A stretch of DNA of 64,000 bases, taken from Dromaius novaehollandiae. Its lineage: Eukaryota > Chordata > Aves > Casuariiformes > Dromaiidae. Position 1 is the first letter of the stretch. Every line of letters begins with the position of its first letter. This document shows positions 39,528 to 51,529 of this stretch, piece after piece. Below the pieces are notes generated by a model. That model was not told the DNA's origin. It was given only the letters and a program-made list of their open reading frames with translations, and ran no database searches. Location: contig NC_088099.1 of the NCBI RefSeq assembly GCF_036370855.1, positions 154,102,517 to 154,166,516 on the forward strand. Reading direction: 5' to 3'. The position numbers and the translations under genes were made by a program.

Positions 39528-39620
39528 AATTTTCTGATGGCCATACAGCAAGTCAGTGGAAGAGATTCTCCAGTCCCTAAACATCTGCTTACTCAACCTT
39601 CCACTAAGGCAGGAAAGTTT
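39528..39620 (+). repeat. MIR-like ancient fragment
   Basis: 'tgatggccatacagcaagtc', 'agtggaagagattc' and 'cttccactaaggc' resemble the end of an MIR core ('...gcccaaggtcacacagcaagtcagtggcagag...'). About 90 bases, diverged. Confidence 0.45.
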
Positions 39621-40069
39621 TATATAGGATGTCCTTCACAAAGAAGATGAAATAGGAAAATGTCTTAGCATAGTTGTAAATTTAAAATATTTTTGTCTTT
39701 CAGAGTAGTGAGTTCCCTTTTCTTCGTCTTCTTTTTGATATACAAAACAGAATTACACAAAAATATCCCCAAATGTAAAAAATTATTGGCTTCAATTTTT
39801 TTCTTCTTTTCAAGTTATCTTTGATGTCTGTGTCTGGAACTCCAGTGCTGCTGCAACCACGGCTTGAAGTACTTTCTCCAAGACTTGTGCCATTTCAAAC
39901 ATTCTCTTGGTATTAAAACAAATGAAAATCAGGAGGTATCTAATTGTCCTGGTTTTGATTTTGCTAATAAAATGTGAAAGGTTAAAATGGAGCACAACCA
40001 TTCCTTAAATCTGAAACCACAGCAGCACCAAGGCTTCAAAGATGATTTGAAAATGAAAGGCCCCAAACC

Positions 40070-40087
40070 ACCCCCCCCCAAAAAAAA
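40070..40087. repeat. C-run / A-run junction
   Basis: About nine C followed directly by about eight A. A homopolymer junction prone to length errors. Confidence 0.85.
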
Positions 40088-41197
40088 GTTACAATAAAGC
40101 ACAATATTTAGAATGCTTCTGGGGCCCTCAGTTTCCACTGAACTAAGGGAAATTTGTGATGACTTGGTTCTTCCCAGGATCGGGCCCAGGCTGAATAAAA
40201 GCATATGAGAATTCGGCAGCATGTCCAGCATGTGTATGGGCTTATTTCACAACATGTACTTTTTAAAGGAATGATGCTTGGACAAGAGGACTAGTACCCA
40301 GTTTTAGTGCAGCTGCCAGCCTAACAGATAGGTTCAAATTCAAATTCGCTGAGGATCATCTGAACATTTATCTCCTTCAAATCATTTTTATAGCAGATCT
40401 TGTAGGGGCAAGGATCTATCATTTGACTACTCTCTATAGCGCCTCAGTGCCCTTCTCTGCTCAATTCCACTCCCAGATTCCCCTTCCAATAGCAATCAGT
40501 GGGAATCAGTATGTGTCTCATTGTTTGTGGAAGCATCTGGTTTACCAAGGCAAGCTTTCTTGAAAAAGGAGCCTATTGTCACATGTACAAAGACCTTGTC
40601 CATTAAAAAAAGGAAAGATTAGTTCTTCCTTTACAGGAGTTAAAACAAAAACAAGAACACTGCCTGGCCTTTCCCTGTTCAAGTTGTCAGACCCTTCCCA
40701 ACACTTGCCATACTAGCAAGTTAATCCTGTACAGCAGAACTGAAGTTAAACTGATAGAGGAGAACCAAAGTGTATAGCTACTACTGCAGATAAGCTTTGT
40801 GTTTCAGGGGGATCGGACAGAAAATAGACATTCAATTCTGTATCGTGCTGATCAAATACCATTAGAAATGTAAGGGAGATTTGACTGAGCAAAGTCTGAA
40901 AGCTTTGGCCTTCATATATAGCTATTATCTCTAGTTTTTATAACTTTAACTATGCTCTCCGTGGGGAGCACTTATTTCAGTGAAATAGATGAAGACTATT
41001 CAGATGAGGCCAGCTTGGACCCCTGCCATATAGAGCCAACTATATATCTAGACAAGTGCTTCGGACATCCATGTCCCCAGGTATGGTGCATTACAAGGCA
41101 CCAGCTACATTATTAGTAGCAGAGAACTTTTTTCCCAGTCAGTTATGGAAAGACTTATATGGATTAGATTTTTGAGAATGAGAAATCAAATATTTAC

Positions 41198-41402
41198 AGA
41201 AAAACAAGTTCTCCAGCTCTGGTGCTATACTTACTGACAGTGTGCTTGACTCTTTTATCATAAAGAAAGAATAAAGCCTCCTTCAGGATATAGGCAGCCA
41301 CTTATTACAAAGAGGTGATTAAGTGGCTGAGATAGTCCTGAGGCAGCACATCAGGTTTAGGTATTGTGTTCTTTTTAATCCTACAGCATGCTCTCTTGTA
41401 AC
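41198..41402 (+). repeat. copy A of an unidentified two-copy repeat
   Basis: The last 130 bases are roughly 80% identical by eye to 43066-43195, sharing words such as GAGGTGATTAAGTG, GTCCTGAGGCAG and TTGTGTTCT, and ending in TCTTGTAA. A weaker match extends left to a shared GAAAAACAAGTT. Copies are in direct orientation about 1.8 kb apart. I do not recognise the family. It could be an old interspersed element or a local duplication. Confidence 0.7.
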
Positions 41403-41409
41403 TGAAGTG

Positions 41410-43000
41410 GTAATTTCTTATAGGCCAGTCTGAGTCAACAGTGCTTTGACATCCCTATAAACAAGTACTGTACACAGCACTATTTTTATTTCTTGATACT
41501 TAGCTGTTCAGATGGGTTCTTTAAAGCACAGTGTTTCATATCAGTAGGAAAGCTCTGTTGCCTCTGGTAGTGTCTTGTTTTAACTATTTGCATATTGCTT
41601 TTTGGAGAGGTCTGAGCATTCCTGTCTGCTATTACAGTCAAAACCTGGCAACACCTCTGAAAAGCAAGTGTGTTGACAGCATCAGACATAATTTTACCTG
41701 GAAAATTTTTCAGCTCTTAGTTCAAGGGAAAGGTTTAGAAAGAATATTGACTGCATAGAGACTACTGTTTCCAGTTAAGAGAAGAGCCTGACTTGGAGCT
41801 CATGGAAAGAATGGTAGTTCTTGAGTCCTAACAGAGAAAGGGCAAAACTGCATGTAAGAGGACAACATTCAGCCAGCAGAGACAGTATCTACTTTCCGCT
41901 TGCCATGGGATAATATTGTAGAATTTAATATAATTATTTTTACTGCATTTTTAAGCCTCTATCATGAATTCTAGAGCGTAAATAAGGATGTTTGCTGAAT
42001 TCTGCAGGAGAGGGTAGAAAAATCTATAGGAAGAAACATCAATAGAAATAGATGTAATTGTTTAAATTACTCATTGTTACTCTAATTTTTCATTAAGCAG
42101 TCCACTTTTTCTGTCACATCATCTTGTGATCTGCATTAGTAGTTGATATCAGCATTAGTAGTTGTTTACAGATAAGGTATATGCAGTTACTATGGAAAGT
42201 GAATAAGCTGTTCAACCTATTTGGTCCTTTTCTTTCCACTAGTGCAACTGTTAAACTAATACATGCAGGACTATTCTATCTCATTTAATCTTTTTCTTGC
42301 TTAAGAAACCTCTGTTCTAGCCCTATGGATTCTAAGCTGGTATCTCTTCTTATTTCTGTTTTCTCTTTTAATAAAACTGACATTTTCCATAAGCCCGCAT
42401 ATAAGAAGCAGTTTTATATATGAGGGTGGTTTTTTTCAGCAATTTAAAACATTCCAGACTTTATAAATTGTTTTTTAAATGATCCAGATTGACAGCATTG
42501 GAATCCAAAGTCCACTAAATCTATACAGTCTTGCTATATATGATGGAGTCAACAGTAATTTCTCCATGGTGTGCTGGTACTTTGTTCCAATGTCACCAGG
42601 TAGAAGGTATCTTTCTGGCAGCACAATGGTGAACCTTGAAGTGCCGAGTAGAAAGACAAATGCTAAAACTGCTTGCTGGAGTTCCAATTAGAGCCAGAAG
42701 TGATGGGCTGCTTCTCCTATGCAAGATTCAGCTAAAGCACCAAGGCCCTTCGTTGCACCTTAAGGTGCTTAGCCTTAGCCAGCACATAGGATTGCAGAAG
42801 TAATTAAATATTTTGTTGTATACTGAAAATGGCTCCTTCTGCCTTCTGTTAACAATACGTGCACTGGGAACATGCAGAGAGATAAGGAGGCTTTTGCACT
42901 TTTCAGCTTACTGTAGAGACAGACCAAAGACCTGATAGGCGAAAGACGCTGTATTCTACTAGCAGTCCCTGGAGCCATCTAACCCATGGGAAGAAGGAGC
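41410..43000. other. unique sequence between the two repeat copies
   Basis: No gene. A 13-base direct repeat GCATTAGTAGTTG occurs at 42133 and again 19 bases later. Open frames at 42.47-42.69 kb are mirror images on both strands with no domain. Confidence 0.5.
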
Positions 43001-43004
43001 ACAC

Positions 43005-43195
43005 AAGAAAAACAAGTTAAAACGAGTGATTTAGCTGACAGGATGTCAGGCAAATATATCATAAGCACAGAGCCTACTTTAGCATATTGGCAGCTGCTCA
43101 TTGCAAGGAGGTGATTAAGTGTCTGAGATGGTCCTGAGGCAGTGTATGGCTTAGGTTTTGTGTTCTGTTTAATCCCACAGCATGTACTCTTGTAA
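43005..43195 (+). repeat. copy B of an unidentified two-copy repeat
   Basis: Partner of 41198-41402. It differs mainly by substitutions and one or two small indels, consistent with an old duplication. The sequence past TCTTGTAA diverges completely from copy A, which marks a shared right boundary. No flanking target-site duplication is evident. Confidence 0.7.
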
Positions 43196-45011
43196 GTTAT
43201 GTACTCACATTTGCAGGAGACAAATTTAGAATATTTGCTAAATGTCACAAAGCCTGCATGGATTTCCTGCATTGTAGCTGAAAGCTGACTGATATAAAAG
43301 CTGGTAAAAAAATTGGATTGCCTTGCAAGTGCTAACCCATTTCAAATCACGTCACATTGTTTAATCATTTACAGGAAAAACTCATACAGGTAAACTAATT
43401 GATAAGACTGGCTCATTCAATTAAAGAACATAATTGAGACCAGTTTCTAAAGCCAGGTAGGTCAGGTCAAATACTTTGCTACTAAGTGCACTACTACTCC
43501 TATTTGTCATTGACTGTGTCAAACAATGCTATAGTCAGCTTATTGTTCATAGAAAGCACAATTTTTCAATTCATTAGTTTCATATGTGCATTTTATATCC
43601 ATTTGCCTGGATAGATAGGCCCTCAGTGTCTCTTCTTTGGCACAATACTTCAGGAGACCATGAAAAAACATTTGTCAGTTGTCACTGCAGGATCCTGTGT
43701 ATCCAGAATTGAGTTTCCTACTTACAAATGAATTTGTTTTTATTTCCGTGCTTTACCTTCGACCTCAAGAACAGCATGCTCTGTTTATCTGAATGGAGAT
43801 AAAGACAAGACTGTGATCCCCACCCAAGACCTATATGTGCACACAGCTCATCCTGGTGTGTACACAGGTGGAGTAAATTCCTCCACCCTAGGCATACATA
43901 TCTCATACTTAATCCACTCTCCTGTCTGGGCAAAGACATGCTTCCACCTTCTTATCTCTTGTCCCATAATAATCAATGATATGTCCTATGTGAAGAGAAG
44001 GTGCATGAAGCAGATGCCCATCCAAGCTGTGGCCCCTGACAGCTGACACTCCAGCCATTCCTTTCTCTAGGAGACCAGCTGGAGAACGTGTAGAAGGAAG
44101 GTGTTGGGGAAGCTTATGGTGGACGGACAGACTCAACTGTATGTTTTTAGTGTTTGGCCTGCAAGTGTGTCTCAGGTCCTGAGCCTAGCTGCTGTCCAGA
44201 TATGTTCCAAGGTAAGATTTAGGTATGTACCTTCCTATTGATCCAGTTTACATGGGAAGGAAACTCAGGTATGGAAGCTGGAAGGGAGCTGTGATATATC
44301 ATCAGGGGACGAGACCTATAGGTATACCGCTGGGAACACCAAACCTCAGAGTGAGAAGCTTGTAGACAAGTAAGAGCTTGAAACTTGCAGCATGCCAGAA
44401 GCCTTTGGTGGAAAGCTGAACTGAGTGACTTGAGTGATTTCAATGGATGAAACTCATTTCTCTCTTCCTTCCCCAGAAATAATTTGGCATCTTGCTTTTC
44501 TAGAATAGGCCAATGACACTTTGCTACCTCAAAGGGTGTTACGTGGGAATGCTTATGTTTATAAATGAGGTGTGGCACAATTTTTAATGAATAGTACATT
44601 TGCCAAAAAAAATTTTGGAAACCAAAACTATCTGAAAAAAGGTTTACTGAAAGAAAAAAATATAGCTGGGAATATTAAGAAATGTCAAAAACAGTGCTTT
44701 GATATTTTCAAGTAAAACTTTTGGGGTTTTGTGTCAGGCAACATTTTTCATTAAAGAGACCACCAAAATTTAAATGAAAGAAGGAAAAATAAAGGATTTA
44801 AATGATTTGAAACTTGTATGTAAATAAACAAAATATTTAACTGTGGGCTGAAAAAACATGTTTTGAACTCATAAAAACTTAACAAGGAGGGAAGTTACTT
44901 TTCCCTCTCCCCAAAATGAAACTTCTGCTTTCGTCATAACTGATTTTCTTTGCTTATATTTTGTCAGGCATGTGAGCCACCAGACTGAAACATCCCGTTA
45001 TTTACTCAGCT

Positions 45012-45072
45012 ATATTCATAAGGCACTTTGAGACAACTAGAATATAACTGCTAAATGTCATTTATATATTTT
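45012..45072 (+). repeat. MIR-like 3' tail fragment
   Basis: 'aaggcactttgagacaacta' and 'actgctaaatgtcatttata' resemble the 3' end of sauropsid MIR-type elements ('aagcgctttgagatcct...ggtgctatataaatg'). Confidence 0.4.
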
Positions 45073-46097
45073 TAATCATTTTGTCCGTTCCAATTTGAGA
45101 TGACACTACCAAACAGACATTGCAATTACTCTCTATGGAAACAGTTTACCCTTCTAATAACCCTTATTAGATACTCTAATATTCAACATAATCTGTACTC
45201 AATACTTGTGGTCAAATGGTAAATTAAGATATTTGCTATTGAACTCAATGAAAGTTCAAAACTTTTGTGAAAAAGATAATATTAATATAAAATAGGAAAA
45301 AGCATGAAGAAAGGTGTTGCAAAAACAGCAGACCTTTGAATACAGTTGCAAATGTTACAGCACTATTATGTCGGAGTCCTCTACACAAAGCTTTAAAGCC
45401 CACAGTAAGTCTATTATTTAATGTAAAGACTTAGCTGTAGAAAGAAATGCCCAACTGCATAGTTATAAACAATTAAAGACTGGAGTTTTAGCTCTGGGAG
45501 TGAGATTTATTCATTTATGAATATAGTTCATTAGTGCTTAATCCCAACAATACCTGCTAGAAAACAATGGGTGAATGAGTCAGGTAAAAGACTTCATGTC
45601 CCATGGTTGTAATGCAGAAAATTCCCTATATTGGTGTTGAATATAAGTTGAAGATGAAGCATGGAGGTGACCAGGGCAGAGTGGGACTGGCTGCACTACA
45701 GGGTGGAGGGACTCTACCTTAGTTTGCTTCGAGGTGAGAGCCGTACATCTGAAAAGCCAGAGGGACACTTGAAAGACTGCCAAGTGACTGTTGAGTGCAT
45801 ATATACTTCAAACTGTGGAATTTAGCCTGCTAGCTGGATCATCTGTTGACATGAACATATAGCTAGAAAGTGTGATGCATTTGTATCTGTTCATTCAATC
45901 TTAAAATTATTTAGTGTTCAGGAGCCATTCTCTATTGCTGCAGCCTGTGAAGAAGAGGACACTTTCACTCACACAAACATATACATTTTCATAGTCAATA
46001 TTATTGGTGTCCTTTTTGGCTGTTCTTCTTTCAGAAAAATTTTAGAAAGAAAATATAATTTCTTTTCCTTTTTATAGAAGAAGAAAGCATTTTTTCC

Positions 46098-46119
46098 TTG
46101 AAATATCTTGAAATATCTA
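46098..46119. repeat. short tandem duplication
   Basis: CTTGAAATAT occurs twice in immediate succession. Minor. Confidence 0.7.
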
Positions 46120-47099
46120 GTCAAATAACAATAGTTTATATTCTACTGTGTTCAGGGCATTTAAGCACCTACATCTTAATATTACTTAGTTTATTTAGAC
46201 ATGTGGTGGATTCTCTCATGCTCTGTTTCCTATGAGAAATGATTTTTTTGGCATCTAAGTCAAGAGTGAGGTACTATTCAGTCATAAATTCCAGGCTGCA
46301 ATCTATGGGGCACCTATTCAGGTAAAACCTAAGGGATAAAGTCCTCTCTTGCTCCGATTGTGTTTCTTATGAAAAATGCTCCCAAAGCCTCACTTTGGGT
46401 ACCCTTTTCACTGGCATAAAGCTATGTGCCAATTTGCTGGCTCTTCTTTTGATGAAAGGAATTGGCTTCAGCAGAATGAAGCTCCCTTCTCCCCTTCCTT
46501 CATCAATTAGTTTATTGTTCGATGACTAGAACACGCTCCTCAGAAGCAGAAAACAGCAGTTTGAGACTCCTTTGCCTCCGGAGTGAAGAGTTCCAAGTAT
46601 TCACACTTCCCGAGTGCAGTAACCACTACAGTCTTACATGAAAGGCACTTTATTCTTGAATCATGTTTTAAGAATGAGTCCTGTACCATTCTTTCAAAAA
46701 TGCTTGTATGTCTTTGTGGGATCTGGTTTGAAGATCTTTAAATCAACATTAGATGGCTCACCTGAAGCAGAATACAAACTGGGAGTCAAACGTAGCAATC
46801 TAATGATACAAAGCAAAAGCATACAGTGAAAAGAGCTTAATATCTTTCTTGTTATATTCCCATAGGCAATAAAAATGTTTTAAGAATTAACAGATCATGT
46901 GATCTTGACACACTTGGGCAGATCAAATTTTTGCACTGAAAAACCCTTCCCTTTTTTAAAACAGAGCAAAACAAAACAGAAAATCTCTTTATCTGCAGGA
47001 TGAATGAGCCCCTGCAATACACTATAAATGTTACCCTGGCAGTGATACAAGTGTTGTGATGTGGAAGGACTAAGTTGCTTAATTTTTGCATTTGAAGCC

Positions 47100-47320
47100 T
47101 TTGTTAAAAAAACGTCTTGACTCCACTATAGTTTAAAGCCTGGTTTAACATTCCAGCCAGGCCACAACAAAGAGCATCATTGCTTGACATACTTTTCCTA
47201 CAGAGCCTGTCAGATGTGCTGCATTATCTAAACAATGTTGGCAGCAAGCACACAAGTAGCAAGTGTGAATCAAATCAAAGATGTGCATGAACCCAGACTC
47301 TGAGCCTGAGCATTCCCAGA
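47100..47320. promoter_or_regulatory. possible constrained noncoding block
   Basis: Unique sequence with 'aacaatgttggcagcaagca' and an ATCAAAG motif (TCF/LEF type) near 47275-47281. No frame or repeat. Weak, based on texture and motifs only. Confidence 0.15.
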
Positions 47321-47626
47321 CTCAGAAGGTATAGCAAGAGTGTCTGGTTATCAATAAGCCTCATCAATGATGAGCCTATCATTCGGGGTCTGAATTTGAA
47401 ACATGACGGCTTACCACTGGGTGGGGAATGACCCATGACATTTTGTGCTCCTATCCCACATTGGAGCAACCAAATTAGGATGTATTCAAGTTAAGATGTA
47501 TTCAGCTTTGTGCTTCACCTCTAATGCCAAGAAAGACTGTTGGTCCCAGAAGAATGTTGTCTGATCCTTGCTGACAGGCAAGGCTGTAAACCTCAGTGCA
47601 AGGGATATGCAGTGAAGGTGAGGGCT

Positions 47627-47628
<2 letters not shown>

Positions 47629-47667
<39 letters not shown>
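47629..47667 (+). repeat. pure CTG/GCT trinucleotide repeat
   Basis: Thirteen uninterrupted GCT units (12 CTG in the frame that reads leucine). In that frame a short open reading frame at 47540-47788 contains 14 consecutive leucines. It has no homologue I recognise and no splice support, so I treat it as a chance frame across the repeat. Pure CTG tracts of this length are often polymorphic. Confidence 0.95.
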
Positions 47668-47668
<1 letters not shown>

Positions 47669-47799
47669 AACCCCGGCCTGAGGCTTACCTTCCAGCCTGT
47701 TCTGCTCAGTATTGTCCCAGCAGTGTTGGTCACCTCCCTGAAATCTGTCATCTCAGCTCTCCATGTGAGCTCTCCCTCACCTGTTTGAAATCAAGCTAG

Positions 47800-50200
47800 C
47801 AAACATCTCCTATTTGAACTTTGCAACTAGTCTGACTCATGATGAGTAAAATGCGTTAGGGACTGATTGCATGAGCAGCTTAGCCTGAAGGTCTGAGGAA
47901 AGCTGCACAAAGGAGCCATCTATGTGCGGTCTTTGATGCTGTGAATATAGGTGCCCTCGCAGTAAAGAAAGATATCAGTGGAAGAACTTTACTAAATTAT
48001 TTTATTTCTTTATTATTCCTGCTTCCAGTGTACAATACTTACCTTCAAAAGAAATTTGATTTTTTTGAAGATATATTTTTGAAAATGTACCTTAATACAA
48101 GAAACAGTACTCTTAAGTTTTGAAGGGAGTTTATTTCAGAGAAAGATATATTAAACAAGAAAATCAAGCAGTAAGAACAAGATTAAATATATTTAGTGCA
48201 AGCAGCTAATACTAGTAAATATGAGATGTGGTTCCATGTGTTTGTCATGCAGTAAAAATTAGTCTGAGGTTCTGCAAAAGTATTGAACTTTTACTGTGGG
48301 AGGTGCCATTATATAACACACAGATTAAGGAGCCTGGATGTGGTAGGTGCTAACTGAAAACCCACGTCTTTGTAATATGGTAAAATTGAGTTCAGCTGTA
48401 TGGACTTAGAAGGGATAGAACCTGCACTGATTTCAGCACACCACAGCACAGTGAAAGAAGAGGATCTTCTGTTTACCACTTTGTTACTCCTTGTTATCAA
48501 ATATTTTATTTTCTACATGCACAAGAAGAAACTAATTGACTGCTATGCAGGATTTTGCTGCTGGGACTGAGCTTACTGAGAAGTATAAAAAGGCCTTGTC
48601 TTCTTATGCCTTTTGATGTTATTCTTCAAAAGACAGCTATTACTTTTGTAAAGTTACATTTTTTTTTCTTTTAAACAAAGAAATACATACCTCACATACA
48701 CAGGAATAAATCTGACAGGATTGTACAGTATGACAGATATTTACCAGAAATCAGAAACATGTCAAGTTCAGTTAGCCCTCAATGTCAGGTCTGGGATTTA
48801 TACAGAGTTAAAAAATGCAATACGGAATACTTTATTTTCAAAACATTTCAGCAATGTATATGTCTATTTTTGTATTGTACTTGAAACATAACACAAAAAA
48901 TATGGCACTTCATTTAAATTTGAGCAAATTTTAAAAAAAGCTTCTATTATATGAAACTTGATTTTGTGACTAACAATTTCTTGTCTTTTTCGAAGAGTTT
49001 AAGGATTAAACTTTAAATTTTGGTAGGTTGCTTTTGTGGCTTATTCTTGGAAAAAAAGTTGATTCAGACATTTCACTAGGAGGAAAAGAAAACATCCTAC
49101 ACTAGCATGGAGAATAAATGGGCCCATGTAATAGGAGTTTTCTAACTCTAATTCTTGTTCTCCTTAATTTTTTAATTATATTTTATTGTAATAATGAAAT
49201 GCAGCATTACAGAAATACAATAAAAGATCATCATCAAAATGGAGGAAGACACATGATAATCTCCAATAGGATATAATTAAGAATGATGCCGGCAAGTGTG
49301 TATATATCATTTCATCTTCTCTGTGAGCAGGGCAACAAACTCTGCCTTTGTAAAAAATACTAGTTTTAAATTAAAACAATATTATGGTAAAATTAGATTA
49401 ATTTATGGCTGAAGCTCCATATTTATTTTAGCACTGTAATTATTACTTTCCAACTTCTAAAAGATTTTAATTTTTGTCTTCAGGAACTCTGCATTTCAAA
49501 TAACTTCTAAATGCCAAATTTTATAGGAAGGATATATTCCACTGAGAGCACGATGTCAACATGAATAAAGTAGGACAAGAGGAAACTCAAATGAAAAACA
49601 AATGACATAAACAATAGTAAAGGGATTTAAGAAAATATTTGTAAGTGTTGCCAACCTGATTCATTTTCTTCATCCTGAGGGAAAATCATGGTTTATCCCT
49701 TGAAAATAGATGCAAAATTTTGCTTTAAGTCCAAATTCTTATCCTAACTTCATGTCAACCAACAAAGAAGATAAAGACTGGCAGTTTTGCTTTCTCCTAA
49801 CTGTGAAACTTCTAACAGATTTCATTTCACAAAATGTTCACAGAATTAGAAATGGGATTATCTCTTCCCTTCAAGTGCATGTTTGTTTGCTCTCTACTCA
49901 CTGCTAGTTCTGCTAAGCCCGGCTTGCACACTGGAGGCCACCGCAAACTGCCAGCCGTGCCATCTGCACACACCAGCCATGAACTGAGCATCATGTTTCC
50001 CTTTCCTCCCCTGCCGATTCTGGGAGAAAGGGAGTCGGATCGTGAATGATGCTCACTTCTTCCTCCACATCCGTTTGCCTCTGCTGAGTATTCACGTAGC
50101 CATTACTTCATTTCTCTCTTCCAACCTGGGTAGAAAAAGGAAACCATCCCTGCAAAACCTGCTCTCCTTCCCAGGCAAAAGCCAGCCTGCAGGATAACGA
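47800..50200. other. gene-free stretch
   Basis: Strongly AT-rich and unique. Slightly GC-richer from 49.88 to 50.2 kb with two overlapping frames in different phases. No recognised repeat or gene. Confidence 0.5.
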
Positions 50201-51500
50201 GAGCTTTAAAATATTCATGTCCAGCTAACATTAGATGAATCCAACATCCCTTCTTAATCACCTAAGGCTGCGGTGTGTGATGTCCGATCAATACTTCTGC
50301 TCAAAATTATATTAGTTAATTGTGACCAAAAGTTATTACATTTTTACATGACTATAAAATACAGATAATACATCCGCCCTCTTAGATGGCATCTCCAACA
50401 ATTGTCATTGAGCAGTAATCCTTTATTGAAAAGTCTGGTTGCAGTTTAATGAAACCTGTGTAAAATTTTAAACTGTAATTATTTTAATCTTGCTTCCCTG
50501 GCAGATTAATGAGGAGCATTTAACATCCTTTCTCACTGATCTCTTTTAATTTATTCCTGCAATATTTATTCTCATTCTGTTTTAAGACTGGCCAGAAATG
50601 ATTTTGGATTAACTCAGCAGATATGGGAGAAATCAGGTAACTGCTTTGATTTTTTTTGATGTTGTGTTAAATTGCCTAATAACTGGCAGTGACCAGATGA
50701 TACTTTGTTTTTAAAGCAATCATAAACTGGCAACATCCATTTGTCTTATATAATTGAGTCAATTTTTTCGTCACAATCTGGCTACACAGCATAACCTTAC
50801 GGATAGAAGGCGGCACAAGCCTCCACGATCTCAGAAGAATTTTCAGATGGGGGCCTAAGCTCTGTTAGTTAATAAACTTTTTTCACATCAACTCCATTTT
50901 TCTCTGCAATTTGATGGAGACTAAAATTTCCAGGATATGCCATTAGAAGCCATAAGCAAGGAATTATTTTTAAAAGTGAAAATATGGACAGATATGTCAC
51001 AAAAGAGACTCCTGGGTACTAATGGCTGGGAAAAAATGGCCTTAATCTTAAAAGGGTTAAATAACTCCCAATAAAATGCATGTTCTGTGATTTTAATGGG
51101 CTTTAACATATTTCAGGCTTTCTTTGGGAGTCTCACCACAGAAGAAAAAGAGGAGAGATTTGGAATCCCCTAACAGAGGGAAACTCTCACAAAAGTGAGA
51201 CCCAGAGGATGGACAAGAGGCATCATTAATGGGCCCGCCTGTATTTTCAGGTGTTTCATAATGGCCACTTGTGCCAGAAGCAAAGAACTCAGCCGCAAGA
51301 CAGAAATCTATTGTGAGAGGGCCACAGAGCTCACCTGGCCCTGTAACAACTTCTTCCGTACAGGCCACTTTTGGGCAGGCATCGAGCCAGCATATAGCCC
51401 AGACTAATTTGACTGACAAGATCACGTTATCTACATAGATGCGCGCATTTGTTTTGCATCTGCAGTTGTCAATCTTTCTGTTTACCTGACTGTACCTGTA
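50200..51500. promoter_or_regulatory. possible constrained noncoding region
   Basis: About 1.3 kb of complex sequence with homeodomain cores (TAATTA at 50476-50481 and several ATTAAT). It also has preserved CpGs, including the palindrome ATGCGCGCAT at 51439-51448, which is unusual in this CpG-poor window. The 142-codon minus-strand frame at 51093-51521 has no domain and no splice signals in phase. A run of developmental enhancers is a reasonable guess that needs alignment. Confidence 0.3.
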
Positions 51501-51529
51501 ACTTTTGAACCTGTTGGCCAATCTCAGTC

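Larger units (their letters stand above)
38100..41190. other. gene-free stretch
   Basis: AT-rich unique sequence with a probable MIR-like fragment at 39.53 kb, a small imperfect hairpin near 39.45 kb and a C-run/A-run junction at 40.07 kb. No gene supported. Confidence 0.5.
43200..47100. other. gene-free stretch
   Basis: AT-rich sequence, with A-rich low-complexity DNA at 44.58-44.90 kb. A MIR-like tail at 45.0 kb is listed separately. A weak match near 46.30 kb to the 'cctattcaggtaaaac' type old repeat is the only other recognisable item. No gene. Confidence 0.5.

Noticed and set aside
47540-47788. Short open frame with 14 leucines resembling a signal peptide
   Set aside because: The leucine run is simply the CTG microsatellite read in one frame; nothing else supports a gene.
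51093-51521. 142-codon minus-strand frame
   Set aside because: No domain, an opposite-strand frame is also open, and the sequence looks like noncoding DNA with motif clusters.
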